From NCBI GenBank assembly GCA_027024445.1, contig JALVSJ010000292.1, positions 1 to 37,187 on the forward strand: 37,187 bases of DNA, given 5' to 3'. How positions within the stretch are numbered: position 1 is the stretch's first letter; each line of letters starts with the position of its first letter. This document shows positions 1-9,029 of this stretch, in pieces. The stretch is from Desulfobacterales bacterium (GTDB lineage: Bacteria; Desulfobacterota; DSM-4660; Desulfatiglandales; Desulfatiglandaceae). The notes beneath the pieces were generated by a model. That model ran no database searches and was not told the DNA's origin. It saw only the letters and a list, made by a program, of their open reading frames with translations. A program made the translations under genes and the position numbers.

Positions 1-1861
1 TCTCTCCTATGGCGGTGTAATCAAATCTTTGTCTGGAGCCGAGGTTGCCGACCAGCATTGACCCTGTGCTGATCCCAATGCCCACATCCAAAGGTGTCTT
101 GCCGGATGCAACCCAATTGTTGTTGAGGCTGGCCAGCATGTCTATCATTTCTAAAGCAGCATTACAGGCCCTGTACTGATGCTCGGCGACAGGCACGGGT
201 GCACCAAACAGGGCCATCAAGCCGTCACCGATATATTTGTCAAGGGTGCCATCATTACTGAACACGATATCTGTCATGGCAGTCAGGTATTCATTTAGCT
301 GGGAAACCAATTCCCCAGGAGAGGACTCAGTGGAGAGTCTGGTAAATCCCCGGAGATCTGAAAATAGGACTGAAAGTTCCTTCTTTTCCCCTCCAAGCGC
401 GATGTCGTAACGCTTCTTTAGAAGTTGCTTGACTACCACTGGCGATGTGTAATGATGGAACGCGGACCTGAGCCTCCTTTTCTCCTTTTCCTGCGTAACA
501 TAGTAATATATTGTAAGCGACCCATAAGCCATAACGAGGGAGAGCCCAGGGTATACTATATTTAGCCAAAGGCCACGGCTCCAAAACAGACCCGTAGCAA
601 CTCCCGCTTGAGCTACAAACAATCCTCCGCACACAAAGGCCGCCCAGTAGGGACCAAAGAGCCAGATGGCCATGGCCGCCAAGAGAATAAGGACAGTGAT
701 GGTGACCAGGTCCACCACACTGCACCATTTGGGCCTTACAATGTAACGATGGGTCATGATGTTATCTGCAACAGTTGCATGGACTTCAAGGCCCGGATAC
801 ACGGGGCCGAAAGGAGTGGCCCTTTGGTCGTAAATACCTACTGCTGTGGCCCCCACGAAGACTATAGAGCCTTTGAGCTTGGAATAGGGAATATTTCCTT
901 CCAAGATGTCAGTTATCGAGTATTGGGGAAAGGTTTTAGGGGGACCTAAATAATTAATAAGAAGATTGCCATTCTCGTCGGTGGGAACAAAGGTTTTGCC
1001 GATTTTGATCCCCGCTACCCTGTAACCTGATACAATAGCGCTTAGCGGTGGTCGGTCAAGGGCGTTCCACAGCGCTTGTATTGATAGTGGTGAGTACACG
1101 TCAGCCCCACACTGAATAGCAAGAGGTATCCTTCGAACTATGCCGTCAGGATCCGGAAATATGTTGAAATACCCGGTGGATTCAGCTGATTCTGTCAGCT
1201 GTTCGAGATTGGGTACGGGGGCAAAGGCCTTTGTAAATGGAGAAGAATCCGAGCCATGCCGTTTGTAGACCACGATGGGGTATTTTGAGGTTTCTATCAG
1301 AGACAGACGGCCCATTAATTGCTTATGATCCAACTTAAAATCCACATTGTCAGGGCTCATATGAAAGAAATAGCCAAGGACTATCCGTGCCTTTGAGTTT
1401 CTCATTGACTGAGCCAGTATCAGGTCATTGTCAAACTGCTTTCTAAATTTTTCCATCAAAGAGAGCAATTGATCTTTCGTTGTGTGGCCCTTTTTGATTT
1501 CAGTCTCAAGAAGATCAATCAGACTTTTGTTCACATATTCATCTGGCTCAAAAAAACCAATATCAAAAGCGATGACTTTCGCCCCTTCGCTCGAGAGAAT
1601 ATCGATCAGCTTTGCTATTTTCCATCTTGGCCAAGGCCATCTGCCTTCTTGTCTTAGGCTTTTCTCATCAACTACACACAATACGATATTGGACCCGGGG
1701 GTCAAAGGACCACGGTATTGAAGCCTGAGGTCATACGTCTTGAGTTCAAGGAAATCTAATAGCCAGAGACCTGATACATAAAGCAGTAAAACCACCGCAA
1801 TACAACTAGCCGTGATGAGAAGTGGGAAGAATTTAGAGGTGGCTGCCAACAGCCTTTTCAT
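1..1861 (-). CDS. CHASE2-domain class III adenylate/guanylate cyclase (partial, 3' end outside window)
   Basis: The reading frame is open from the ATG at 1861 to the window edge (620 codons visible). It starts with one N-terminal membrane segment (about residues 13-33). A large extracytoplasmic CHASE2-type sensor region follows (about 35-370), then a cluster of membrane helices (about 380-455), then a cytoplasmic class III cyclase domain. Visible catalytic residues are the metal-binding Asp502 (FSDLRGFT) and Asp546 (KYIGDGLMALFG), and the base-selecting pair Lys542 and Thr616 (FDYTAIG). From family knowledge the Lys/Thr pair suggests class IIIb and ATP as substrate, making cAMP. The transition-state Asn/Arg lie beyond the edge. 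GAGGAG stands just upstream of the ATG. It probably converts a periplasmic or membrane signal into cAMP; the signal is unknown. It is transcribed away from thiD. Confidence 0.9.
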   Translation of the reverse strand, partial: MKRLLAATSKFFPLLITASCIAVVLLLYVSGLWLLDFLELKTYDLRLQYRGPLTPGSNIVLCVVDEKSLRQEGRWPWPRWKIAKLIDILSSEGAKVIAFDIGFFEPDEYVNKSLIDLLETEIKKGHTTKDQLLSLMEKFRKQFDNDLILAQSMRNSKARIVLGYFFHMSPDNVDFKLDHKQLMGRLSLIETSKYPIVVYKRHGSDSSPFTKAFAPVPNLEQLTESAESTGYFNIFPDPDGIVRRIPLAIQCGADVYSPLSIQALWNALDRPPLSAIVSGYRVAGIKIGKTFVPTDENGNLLINYLGPPKTFPQYSITDILEGNIPYSKLKGSIVFVGATAVGIYDQRATPFGPVYPGLEVHATVADNIMTHRYIVRPKWCSVVDLVTITVLILLAAMAIWLFGPYWAAFVCGGLFVAQAGVATGLFWSRGLWLNIVYPGLSLVMAYGSLTIYYYVTQEKEKRRLRSAFHHYTSPVVVKQLLKKRYDIALGGEKKELSVLFSDLRGFTRLSTESSPGELVSQLNEYLTAMTDIVFSNDGTLDKYIGDGLMALFGAPVPVAEHQYRACNAALEMIDMLASLNNNWVASGKTPLDVGIGISTGSMLVGNLGSRQRFDYTAIGE

Positions 1862-2167
1862 CAAATGTACTCCTCAATAGGCAAAAGAAATAAGGAGAAA
1901 ATTCCTATTTACTGAAAACTTATAGTGTAGGGTTCTAAGGAAAGTCAAGGCGCCCCTTTTGACCCGCTTCCTGTTCATTAATTCGGCAGGTAGGGGCCAA
2001 AACTCCAGAGAGCATTCTTTTCCGTTGACTGGCCTTAGAGGCGTTGTTAGTTGTAAAATTATGAGAAATGGAAATAGGCTTAGTGGGAATCCAGCGCTGA
2101 TGTGAAGTAAACCAAAAAGCTCGAGGAGATAAGGAAGAGAACAAGAAGAGAAGATAAAGGGAGAATC
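1862..2167. other. Intergenic region between cyclase gene and thiD
   Basis: This 306-bp divergent gap holds the cyclase promoter and, just before thiD, a purine-rich stretch ending in AAGGGAG that serves as its ribosome binding site. I found no convincing thiD promoter: TTGACT at 2025-2030 has no good -10 at normal spacing. No TPP riboswitch core is visible, although thiD and thiC are often under that control. No credible small gene was seen. Confidence 0.6.
1919..1948 (-). promoter_or_regulatory. Sigma-70-type promoter for the CHASE2 cyclase gene
   Basis: On the minus strand TTGACT (1948-1943) and TATAAG (1924-1919) are separated by 18 bp, each one base from consensus. The promoter lies about 57 bp upstream of the cyclase ATG. 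Identified by eye from consensus match and spacing. Confidence 0.6.
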
Positions 2168-2962
2168 ATGGGCGTAAAGTGTGTGCTTGTAATTGCCGGA
2201 TCAGACCCATTAGGGGGTGCCGGTATTCAGACAGATATTAAAGCAGGTGCAGCGCTAGGGGTACATGTTGCCACAGTCATTACATCACTGACCGTGCAAA
2301 ATTGGCGAGGGGTGAAGAGGGCCTACTCTGTGCCATCTGACTTTATCAAGGCCCAAACACAGGCAGTAATCGAGCAGGTCGTTCCTGATGCGGTAAAGAT
2401 TGGAATGCTGGGTAGCAGTGAGGCCATTGTGGCTGTGTCTGAGTTCTTAGGGGAGTGGCGACTTTCGCCCATAGTATTAGATCCAGTGCTAAAGGCATCG
2501 GCGGGAGGAAATCTTCTTGACCCGGGGGATGTAGATACTTTAAAAGGCAAACTTTTGCCACTGGCCGACGTGGTGACCCCGAATATAGCCGAAGCGGAGA
2601 GCCTGGCACGGATAAGGATACGAGACAAGAAAGATATGATTGATGCTGCCAAACGGATAGGTGCAACAGGGGTGGCTGTGGTGGTGACAGGTGGGCATCT
2701 GGGTGAGAGCAGTTCTGACCTGATATATGAGAGAGGCAAGTTAGCGTGGGTGGAGGGTGAGAGGCTTTCGACTTCCAACACCCATGGTACGGGTTGCGTT
2801 TTTTCTACTGCTGTGGCCTGTTACATGGCCAGTGGAAAAAATGTATTTGATGCGACAAAAATGGCGCATCAGTTTGTGAGATTTGCTATAATGCATAGTT
2901 ATTCGTTAGGAAAAGGGGCAGGGCCCGTGAATCCGCTGGGAGGGCTTATAGGAGGACAGTAA
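2168..2962 (+). CDS. thiD: Hydroxymethylpyrimidine / phosphomethylpyrimidine kinase
   Basis: ThiD phosphorylates HMP and then HMP-phosphate to give HMP-PP, the pyrimidine half of thiamine. The 264-residue length is normal for the family. The N-terminal substrate loop AGSDPLGGAGIQTDIKA, the central DPVLKASAG and VTPNIAEAESLA segments, and the C-terminal HGTGC anion-hole motif with Cys210 are all present, so the enzyme looks complete. The start is an ATG preceded by AAGGGAG. thiC follows 89 bp downstream on the same strand, so the two consecutive enzymes of the pyrimidine branch are probably co-transcribed. This is a ribokinase-fold enzyme; pyridoxal kinase (PdxY/PdxK) is a less likely alternative given the motifs and thiC linkage. 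Confidence 0.95.
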   Translation: MGVKCVLVIAGSDPLGGAGIQTDIKAGAALGVHVATVITSLTVQNWRGVKRAYSVPSDFIKAQTQAVIEQVVPDAVKIGMLGSSEAIVAVSEFLGEWRLSPIVLDPVLKASAGGNLLDPGDVDTLKGKLLPLADVVTPNIAEAESLARIRIRDKKDMIDAAKRIGATGVAVVVTGGHLGESSSDLIYERGKLAWVEGERLSTSNTHGTGCVFSTAVACYMASGKNVFDATKMAHQFVRFAIMHSYSLGKGAGPVNPLGGLIGGQ

Positions 2963-3051
2963 TGCGAGAGGCCAGACAACGAAGAGACCGTAGTATCACT
3001 TCCGGATATGGATCTACGAAGACTAAGAATATATGAAAGGGAAATAGACCT

Positions 3052-4338
3052 ATGACTCTAATGGAAAACGCAAAGGCGGGTTTGGTTACACCCGAGATTC
3101 AGGAGGTGGCCCGCAAGGAAAATGTGGAGCCTGAATGGCTCGCAGAGCAGATTGCCAAAGGCAGGGTAGTCATACCCTATAACAAGAGACACAAGGGATT
3201 GGAGCCCTGTGGTATAGGAGAAGGGCTTCTCGTGAAGGTCAATGCAAATATCGGCACCTCCTCTGATAGGGCCATCTTGCCTGAAGAATTGGAAAAATTA
3301 AAGGTATCTATTGAAGCCGGGGCTGACACAGTCATGGATCTTTCTACTGGCGGAGACATTGATGAATGCAGACGGCAGGTCATTGCAAATTCAAGGGTGC
3401 CCGTGGGCACGGTACCCATTTATCAGGCCGTCATTGAAGCAATCGAGAACTCCGGGGGGCTCATTCACCTGAGCGTAGATCATATCTTTGAGGTGATTGA
3501 GAGACATGCCAAGGACGGGGTGGACTTCATGACAGTTCACTGTGGACTCACAAAGGCTGCCCTTGAAATGCTCCGTGCTCAGGGACGGATTACTGATATA
3601 GTGAGCAGAGGAGGGGCGTTCCTCACCACCTGGATGCTTCATCATGACAGGGAGAACCCTTTATACGAGTACTACGACAGACTCTTGGAGCTTGCTCGTA
3701 AGTACGACATAACCCTGAGTTTGGGTGACGGCCTGAGACCAGGCTGTATAGCAGATGCCACTGATAGGGCCCAGATCCACGAACTTATGACTCTGGGGCA
3801 TTTGACCAAGCTGGCCTGGGACAAGGGAGTGCAAGTAATGATAGAGGGCCCCGGGCATGTGCCATTGGACCAAATCCAAGCGAACGTGGTGATCCAAAAG
3901 AAACTCTGCAATAGCGCGCCCTTTTATGTATTAGGCCCCCTTGTGACGGATGTGGCAACGGGATATGACCATGTGGCCTGTGCCATAGGTGGCGCCCTTG
4001 CTGCGGCGGCGGGTGCGGATTTTCTATGCTACGTAACCCCCGCAGAGCATCTTTGCCTCCCCTCAGTTGAGGATGTGAGGGAAGGAGTGGTGGTAACGAA
4101 GATCGCAGCACATGCTGCTGATATTGCAAGGGGTAACAAGGTGGCCATCGAACGGGACAGGCAGATGGCAATGGCGAGAAAAAATCTAGATTGGGATACA
4201 CAGATACGGCTTGCCGTAGACCCCCAAAAGGCTTGGAGTTACCGGGAGAAAAGCGTCCCTGCCGAAGATGATGTGTGCACCATGTGCGGGAAGTATTGCG
4301 CCATAAAAACTGTTAAGACGTATTTTAAGGCGGGCTAG
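3052..4338 (+). CDS. thiC: Phosphomethylpyrimidine synthase, short form
   Basis: ThiC is the radical-SAM enzyme that rearranges aminoimidazole ribotide into HMP-phosphate, the first committed step of the thiamine pyrimidine branch. At 428 residues this is the short form common in anaerobes and archaea, without the N-terminal extension of the roughly 630-residue proteobacterial enzyme. The core motifs TGGDID, SVDHIF, EGPGHVPLDQI and the VTPAEHLCLP stretch are visible. The cluster-binding C-terminus reads Cys409-x2-Cys412-x3-Cys416; the long form has CX2CX4C. The ATG at 3052 is chosen for the AAAGGGA upstream; a second ATG at 3061 is possible. The gene converges on mnmE with only 8 bp between the stop codons and no terminator visible. 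Confidence 0.95.
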   Translation: MTLMENAKAGLVTPEIQEVARKENVEPEWLAEQIAKGRVVIPYNKRHKGLEPCGIGEGLLVKVNANIGTSSDRAILPEELEKLKVSIEAGADTVMDLSTGGDIDECRRQVIANSRVPVGTVPIYQAVIEAIENSGGLIHLSVDHIFEVIERHAKDGVDFMTVHCGLTKAALEMLRAQGRITDIVSRGGAFLTTWMLHHDRENPLYEYYDRLLELARKYDITLSLGDGLRPGCIADATDRAQIHELMTLGHLTKLAWDKGVQVMIEGPGHVPLDQIQANVVIQKKLCNSAPFYVLGPLVTDVATGYDHVACAIGGALAAAAGADFLCYVTPAEHLCLPSVEDVREGVVVTKIAAHAADIARGNKVAIERDRQMAMARKNLDWDTQIRLAVDPQKAWSYREKSVPAEDDVCTMCGKYCAIKTVKTYFKAG

Positions 4339-4346
4339 AGGCGGGC

Positions 4347-5738
4347 TCATTTGCCAATGCAAAATCTGCTGAAAATGCTTTCAAGCACGTGCTCCGGCGT
4401 GGTTTCTCCTACAATTTCTCCCAAACTGTCCAGTGCATTTCGTAGCTCAAAGGCGCTAATCTCTAATGGTGTACCCTCAGTAATAGCCTGAAGGGCACTC
4501 TCGAGGTACTTTCTGGCCTCCTTCAGTGCCCTGGTTTGTCTGATATTGGGAGCGATGCCTGAAGGGTCAAGGTCTTTATCAGTACCAATGACCAACCTCA
4601 CGATTTCCTTCTTAAGCGTTGGTATTCCTTCTCCGGTAAGGGCAGAGACTTTGAGGGTAGGAAATGGGGGGAGGTCTTTGAGGGCCTGATTCCAATCAAT
4701 GGCCGGGGCAAGGTCAATCTTGTTCAAAACAAGCAAGGCCGTCTTGTGCCTTATCTTTTCAAGGAGTTGGATATCCTCTGGACTTAGGGGCAAACTCTGG
4801 TCCAACACAGCAAGTACCAGGTCTGCCTCCTTGAGCCTTTCCTCTGTGAGCTGAACTCCAATTTTTTCAACTTCGTCGTCAGTGACCTGCCTTATTCCTG
4901 CTGTGTCCATCAATCGCACAGGCACCCCTTCTATGCTCAGAATAGACTCGATCACATCCCTTGTTGTACCGGGGATAGCAGTGACTATAGCCCTTTGCTC
5001 ATCCAAAATTCGGTTAAGAAGGCTGGACTTTCCTACATTGACCCTACCAGCGATAACTGTACTGATCCCCTCAATCCATGTTTTCTTTTCCGAATGCGCA
5101 TCTATGAGGCTGGTGATCTGAGTAATAAGGTCTGAAAGGATCTTTACAACACCCTCGCGATCCAGGAAGGTGTCTTCCTCATCAGGGAAGTCGATGGCGG
5201 CCTCAATTTGTCCCAGGATCTGGATTAATTGATCTGTCAAGGCATTAATCTTGTCTCTGAGAGAGCCACGGATTTGCTCTGAAGCCAGGTACAGTCCACG
5301 CTCGGAACGAGAATTTATGAGGTCCACAACCGCTTCTGCCTGTGTAAGGTCTATACGTCCGTTAAGATATGCTCGAAGAGTAAACTCCCCTGGTTGGGCG
5401 ATTCTGGCCCCTGATTCAAGCACCAACTCAAGGATCTTAGACAGGATAAAATAGCCGCTATGTGAGTTAACCTCTACGACGTCCTCTTTGGTGTAAGTTC
5501 GGGGTGCCTTCATGTAGGTGGCTAACACTTCATCCAGACACATGCCCGTGCCCGGGTCAAATATGTGGCCAAGGTATAGCCGGTGGCTCTTGAACTGCTC
5601 GACTGGGCGTTTCGGCCTGAAGAGCCTCTTTAAGATCTCCAGTGATTCGGGCCCGCTAATGCGGATTATTCCAATTCCCCCCTGACCTATGGGGGTTGCG
5701 ATGGCTGCAATGGTATCTGTGTCTGCCTTTTGCTCCAT
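4347..5738 (-). CDS. mnmE: tRNA uridine-5-carboxymethylaminomethyl modification GTPase MnmE
   Basis: MnmE acts with MnmG to install the cmnm5 group on wobble U34 of certain tRNAs, using 5,10-methylene-THF and GTP hydrolysis. The 463-residue protein has the N-terminal tetrahydrofolate-binding domain (begins DTIAAIATPIGQGG), a helical domain, and an inserted G domain. The G motifs are GRVNVGKSS (231-239), TAIPGTTRD (253-261), DTAG (278-281) and NKID (339-342). The C-terminus ends in the invariant CIGK with its functional Cys460. It is last in the rpmH-rnpA-yidD-yidC-jag-mnmE block, 41 bp after jag, a very widely conserved order. The usual mnmG partner is not in the window. The ribosome binding site is weak. 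Confidence 0.97.
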   Translation of the reverse strand: MEQKADTDTIAAIATPIGQGGIGIIRISGPESLEILKRLFRPKRPVEQFKSHRLYLGHIFDPGTGMCLDEVLATYMKAPRTYTKEDVVEVNSHSGYFILSKILELVLESGARIAQPGEFTLRAYLNGRIDLTQAEAVVDLINSRSERGLYLASEQIRGSLRDKINALTDQLIQILGQIEAAIDFPDEEDTFLDREGVVKILSDLITQITSLIDAHSEKKTWIEGISTVIAGRVNVGKSSLLNRILDEQRAIVTAIPGTTRDVIESILSIEGVPVRLMDTAGIRQVTDDEVEKIGVQLTEERLKEADLVLAVLDQSLPLSPEDIQLLEKIRHKTALLVLNKIDLAPAIDWNQALKDLPPFPTLKVSALTGEGIPTLKKEIVRLVIGTDKDLDPSGIAPNIRQTRALKEARKYLESALQAITEGTPLEISAFELRNALDSLGEIVGETTPEHVLESIFSRFCIGK

Positions 5739-5779
5739 CCAGCGTGCACAAGGCCCATTTAAGGGTGTAGCAGTAAGGA

Positions 5780-6433
5780 TTAGCCCTTCTTCTTGGGAAT
5801 GATAAGAACCTTTTTCAACAATCCATCACCCCTGCTCCTGGTATCCAATTGAGGATCGTCCTTAAGTGCAAGGTGTATTATCCGTCTTTCTCTCGGGGTT
5901 AAAGGATTAGTTGTCACGGGCTTTCCTATCCTTTTGGCCTTGTCTCCAAGCTTAAGGGCCGTTTGTATAAGGGAGTCGCGTCGTCTTTGCCTGTAGTTTT
6001 CTGCGTCTACAACAACCTGGACTTTTCTGGACAAAGACTTGTTAATGATCTTATTGACTATAAACTGAATCGCATCAAGGGTTTTGCCTTTCCTGCCTAT
6101 GAGAAGTCCGGATTTATCCCCATGAATGTCCAAGACAATCTTGCCGTCTTCGATTCCAGCCTTCACCTCTGCTTCAGTGGGTATCAACATCAAGATATCT
6201 TCTAAGGTCTTTTTGGCAAAGGCGACTTCGTCTTTTTCCTCGGGCTGTTTCGCTTCTTCCTCAGGAATTATCACTTTTATTTTTGCTTTCTTTGTACCCA
6301 CGATACCAAAGATACCAGCAGATCCGGGCTCCAGAATTTCGATATCGAGTTCCTCCTTGGGTCGGTTAAGCTCCTTACATGCTTTCTCAATAGCTTCTTC
6401 TGTGGTCTTTCCTTCGAATTCAAATTCTACCAT
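5780..6433 (-). CDS. jag: Jag/KhpB family RNA-binding protein (SpoIIIJ-associated)
   Basis: This 217-residue protein has three parts. The N-terminal Jag_N domain (about 1-50) begins with a sequence of the form VEFEGKTTEEAIEKA. A type II KH domain (about 75-145) contains the GLLIGRKGKTLDAIQFIVNK nucleotide-binding loop. An R3H domain (about 150-215) contains RRIIH. KhpB-type proteins bind many transcripts and influence cell envelope growth and division in Gram-positive bacteria; the role in Gram-negatives is poorly known. The start has a strong GGAGGG upstream. It follows yidC by 17 bp, the usual neighbour, suggesting co-expression with the membrane insertase. Confidence 0.93.
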   Translation of the reverse strand: MVEFEFEGKTTEEAIEKACKELNRPKEELDIEILEPGSAGIFGIVGTKKAKIKVIIPEEEAKQPEEKDEVAFAKKTLEDILMLIPTEAEVKAGIEDGKIVLDIHGDKSGLLIGRKGKTLDAIQFIVNKIINKSLSRKVQVVVDAENYRQRRRDSLIQTALKLGDKAKRIGKPVTTNPLTPRERRIIHLALKDDPQLDTRSRGDGLLKKVLIIPKKKG

Positions 6434-6450
6434 TTTTTGCCCTCCAAATA

Positions 6451-8121
6451 CTATGCTGGTCGTTTCTGAATGCGATATTGCTGGCCAATGGACAAAATGT
6501 TATTTACCAGCCAGTAAAGCACCAGACCTGATGGGAAGTTTATGAACATGAAGGTGAAAATTATAGGTAAGAACATCATAAACTTGGCTTGAGTAGGATC
6601 ACCAGGGGTGGGAGTCATCTTCTGCTGTATATACATGGAAGCGCCCATGAGCAATGTTAATACGGGTATCCCATAAGGAGGTGCCATAAACGGGATCTTG
6701 AAAGAAAAGTGAAAAAGGCGATCAGGCGCTGAAAGGTCATTGATCCACAGGAAAAATGGTGCATGCCTTAATTCTATGGCCTTGCCCAGTATCCTGTAGA
6801 GTGCAAAGAACACGGGGATCTGGATGATCATTGGCAGACACCCGCTCATGGGGTTCACCTTATACGTTCGGTATAAGGCCATCATTTCCTTGTTCATCTG
6901 TTCACGGTCATCCTTGTACTTCTCTTTTATCTTGGCCATGATGGGCTGCAGCTTTTGCATCTCCTTCATGGACTTGTAGCTTTTATGGGTCAGGGGCCAG
7001 AAAAGGATTTTAATGAGAATGGTCAGGAGTATGATGCAAACGCCATAATTGTGGATGTATTTATACAAGAACCTGAGAGTATAGAGTAAAGGCTTGGCAA
7101 TTATATTGGTCCAACCGAAATCTACGGCCTTGTCGAGATTTTTTCCAAACTGCTTCAGGACTGTCAGCTGCCGTGGGCCCAAGAAGAGTGTAAAAGAGGC
7201 GCGGGCTTCTGATTCGGGAGCTACAGAGATAACAGGTCCAAAAAGCATCCCGGTTTGTTTGCCTGTGTCGGGATCCCACAGAGCCTGGAAAACAGCATCC
7301 CCCACATCCTCCGGGATAATTGCACACATGAAATAATTCTTTTGGTATGCAATCCATTGTAGATTTCCTTCGAGCTTCTTCTTAGTCTTTTTCTTCTTGA
7401 ATTTGATCTGCTTAATTTTCCCGTCAGCCAGAGCAATAAGCCCTGTGTAAGGTGCATAGTACCCTCCCTTTTTCTGGGGAGGCAACCCGTTCACCTTGGC
7501 GACAAAGCGCCCTTTCAGGATATTAGGCCTCTGGTTTATCACTCTTACGGTTAGATCTACCCTATATTGATCTGGATAAATCCTGAGTGCTTTTTCGACA
7601 TATAGGCCGTCAGTTGTCCTTCCGTAGAACTTGATCATTTGAGGAGCAGAGCCTTTATCAAGATCAAGTTTAACTATGCTCGCGTCTGTCTCAAATGCCT
7701 TAATTCCCTCTCCTTCCAGAGTATCTCTGGCAAGGCCTATCCACAGGAATTGATCTCTGACACCAGGGTCGACCAGGTCCACCAGCGGCGAGTCAGGATC
7801 AATGGTTTCCCTGTATCCCTTGAGTTTGAAGCTTTTTATGGTGGGACCAAGGTTGGAAATTTCAGCCTTGTACAAAGGCGTTTCAACCTCGATGAATTTT
7901 TCTTGGATGTCTTTCTTTGAGTATGCCGGAACACTAGGAGGCTCAGGTTCAGGAACAGGCGCTTGCAAGTTCTTTTTCTCTGGTTGTGGGGCCTTTTGAG
8001 ACAGCCCCGCTTGGGACTCCTGCTTTTTGGTTACCTCACTTTGTTTGGGAGCAAAAAACACTGACCACAGAAATAACACAATAAAAGAGAGCACAAATGC
8101 TAGTAAAGTCCTTTTGTCCAT
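6451..8121 (-). CDS. yidC: Membrane protein insertase YidC
   Basis: YidC inserts and folds inner-membrane proteins, alone or with SecYEG. The start at 8121 (protein begins MDKRTLLAFVLS, 556 residues) is preferred to an in-frame ATG 12 codons upstream because AAGGAAC lies just before it and the first membrane helix then starts at once. The Gram-negative type periplasmic P1 domain (about 60-340) precedes the conserved five-helix core. The core includes the cytoplasmic hairpin rich in Lys/Glu/Met and the segments NPMSGCLPMIIQIPVFFALY and FPSGLVLYWLVNN. A charged Pro/Glu/Lys-rich linker follows TM1. The gene sits between yidD and jag. One likely client is the ATP synthase membrane sector encoded in part downstream. 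Confidence 0.97.
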   Translation of the reverse strand: MDKRTLLAFVLSFIVLFLWSVFFAPKQSEVTKKQESQAGLSQKAPQPEKKNLQAPVPEPEPPSVPAYSKKDIQEKFIEVETPLYKAEISNLGPTIKSFKLKGYRETIDPDSPLVDLVDPGVRDQFLWIGLARDTLEGEGIKAFETDASIVKLDLDKGSAPQMIKFYGRTTDGLYVEKALRIYPDQYRVDLTVRVINQRPNILKGRFVAKVNGLPPQKKGGYYAPYTGLIALADGKIKQIKFKKKKTKKKLEGNLQWIAYQKNYFMCAIIPEDVGDAVFQALWDPDTGKQTGMLFGPVISVAPESEARASFTLFLGPRQLTVLKQFGKNLDKAVDFGWTNIIAKPLLYTLRFLYKYIHNYGVCIILLTILIKILFWPLTHKSYKSMKEMQKLQPIMAKIKEKYKDDREQMNKEMMALYRTYKVNPMSGCLPMIIQIPVFFALYRILGKAIELRHAPFFLWINDLSAPDRLFHFSFKIPFMAPPYGIPVLTLLMGASMYIQQKMTPTPGDPTQAKFMMFLPIIFTFMFINFPSGLVLYWLVNNILSIGQQYRIQKRPA

Positions 8122-8271
8122 ATTTGTTCCTTGTCTTTTGGGAAATTGTATGCACACACAGCAGCCCTATGACAGCCCGCTGCAAAACACCTGGGACATG
8201 TGATACCGGGACCTTACATAAGGCCACACTGCCGGGTCTTCTGGCATAACTCTGCTGATGGCCCCATCATG

Positions 8272-8517
8272 TCATGGTACTGGGTCGTAGCCCCCGGGAT
8301 GGAGAGGATGGCATTTGGAAATTCTAAACAATGAAAGCATGCCTCCTTTGATAATCCCATATTTTTCAAGGGCCTGACGGGCATACTCAGAGCAAGAGGG
8401 GTGGAAGCGACAGCATGGAGGCAAAAAGGGAGAAATGGCCAACTGGTATAGTTTAATTAAGGCGATAAAGCCTTTCTTTATGCTACCCAAAATCTTTGTT
8501 TTCAAAAAGTATTGCAC
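8272..8517 (-). CDS. yidD: Membrane protein insertion efficiency factor YidD
   Basis: Small 81-residue protein with the family signature: [27 protein letters not shown] followed by HPGGYDPVP, given here in outline (the core [11 protein letters not shown] runs from about residue 23). The three conserved cysteines of the CCR..PSCS segment are present. YidD is a peripheral inner-membrane protein that helps YidC-dependent insertion. The start is GTG, with GAGG upstream. The reading frame overlaps the end of rnpA by 35 bp, a common arrangement that implies translational coupling. A 150-bp gap separates it from yidC; I see no gene in that gap. Confidence 0.93.
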   Translation of the reverse strand: MQYFLKTKILGSIKKGFIALIKLYQLAISPFLPPCCRFHPSCSEYARQALEKYGIIKGGMLSLFRISKCHPLHPGGYDPVP

Positions 8518-8869
8518 CTAGTTCCTCTGTCACCATCTTCAGGTTCAACCCTGAGGCATCTTTTCTCGCAATGATGACGAAATCATGGGCTTGCGGCAAT
8601 CTTCGCTTGTTAAGCCTAAAGAATTCCCTAATCAGCCTTTTGATACGGTTTCGGTTGACAGCTTTAGCTGTCTTCTTTGTGACCGTTATCCCCAGTCTCC
8701 TTATGCCCAGGCCGTTCGGTTTCAAAAGCACGACAAAATGTTCTGTTTGATATCTCTTTCCCGACCGATTTAAATTGACAAAGTCTGAACGATTCAATAA
8801 TCTTTCTTTTTTTGAAAAGGACTGAGAACGTTCAATGACATCAGGGTCCGGTCGAGAATTCATGGGCAT
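8483..8869 (-). CDS. rnpA: Ribonuclease P protein component
   Basis: RnpA is the protein cofactor of the RNase P ribozyme that matures tRNA 5' ends. The 128-residue product has the hallmark basic helix [21 protein letters not shown] (residues from about 64; core RNRIKR), with the [10 protein letters not shown] and DFVIIARKD strands on either side. ATG codons at 8869 and 8863 are both possible; neither has a strong ribosome binding site. Translation may be coupled to rpmH, which stops 6 bp upstream. The 3' end overlaps yidD. Confidence 0.96.
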   Translation of the reverse strand: MPMNSRPDPDVIERSQSFSKKERLLNRSDFVNLNRSGKRYQTEHFVVLLKPNGLGIRRLGITVTKKTAKAVNRNRIKRLIREFFRLNKRRLPQAHDFVIIARKDASGLNLKMVTEELGAILFENKDFG

Positions 8870-8875
8870 GTGCTG

Positions 8876-9010
8876 CTATACGGTTAAGCGCTTCCGCCCC
8901 TTGGCCCGTCTTCGTTTTAGAACATTTCTGCCAGCTTTTGTTTGCATTCTGGCCCTGAATCCATGAGTCCTTGCACGCTTTATATTGCTGGGTTGATAAG
9001 TGCGTTTCAT
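8876..9010 (-). CDS. rpmH: 50S ribosomal protein L34
   Basis: A 44-codon reading frame encodes a very basic protein that starts [18 protein letters not shown], passes through a [16 protein letters not shown] segment and ends in TV. This is the full L34 sequence pattern. It is the first gene of the rnpA-yidD-yidC-jag-mnmE block, as in most bacteria. dnaA, often the divergent neighbour, is replaced here by mreB. A sigma-70-type promoter lies about 42 bp upstream of the ATG. Confidence 0.97.
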   Translation of the reverse strand: MKRTYQPSNIKRARTHGFRARMQTKAGRNVLKRRRAKGRKRLTV

Positions 9011-9029
9011 AGTTTTTTCAAGTCCTTGG

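Noticed and set aside
1862-2167. TPP riboswitch before thiD-thiC
   Set aside because: I looked for the conserved CTGAGA and ACCTGATCTGGATAAT-type cores on the plus strand and found neither.
3785-4201. 138-codon minus-strand reading frame inside thiC
   Set aside because: Antisense to a well-conserved gene; Pro/Leu/His-rich composition typical of a shadow frame.
4273-4302. Altered Fe-S motif in ThiC (CX2CX3C instead of CX2CX4C) as a defect
   Set aside because: As far as I know short-form ThiC proteins of anaerobes and archaea have this spacing, so it is a subfamily trait.
8122-8271. Possible small gene between yidD and yidC
   Set aside because: The only open frame covers the yidC start in another phase and shows no ribosome binding site or family resemblance.
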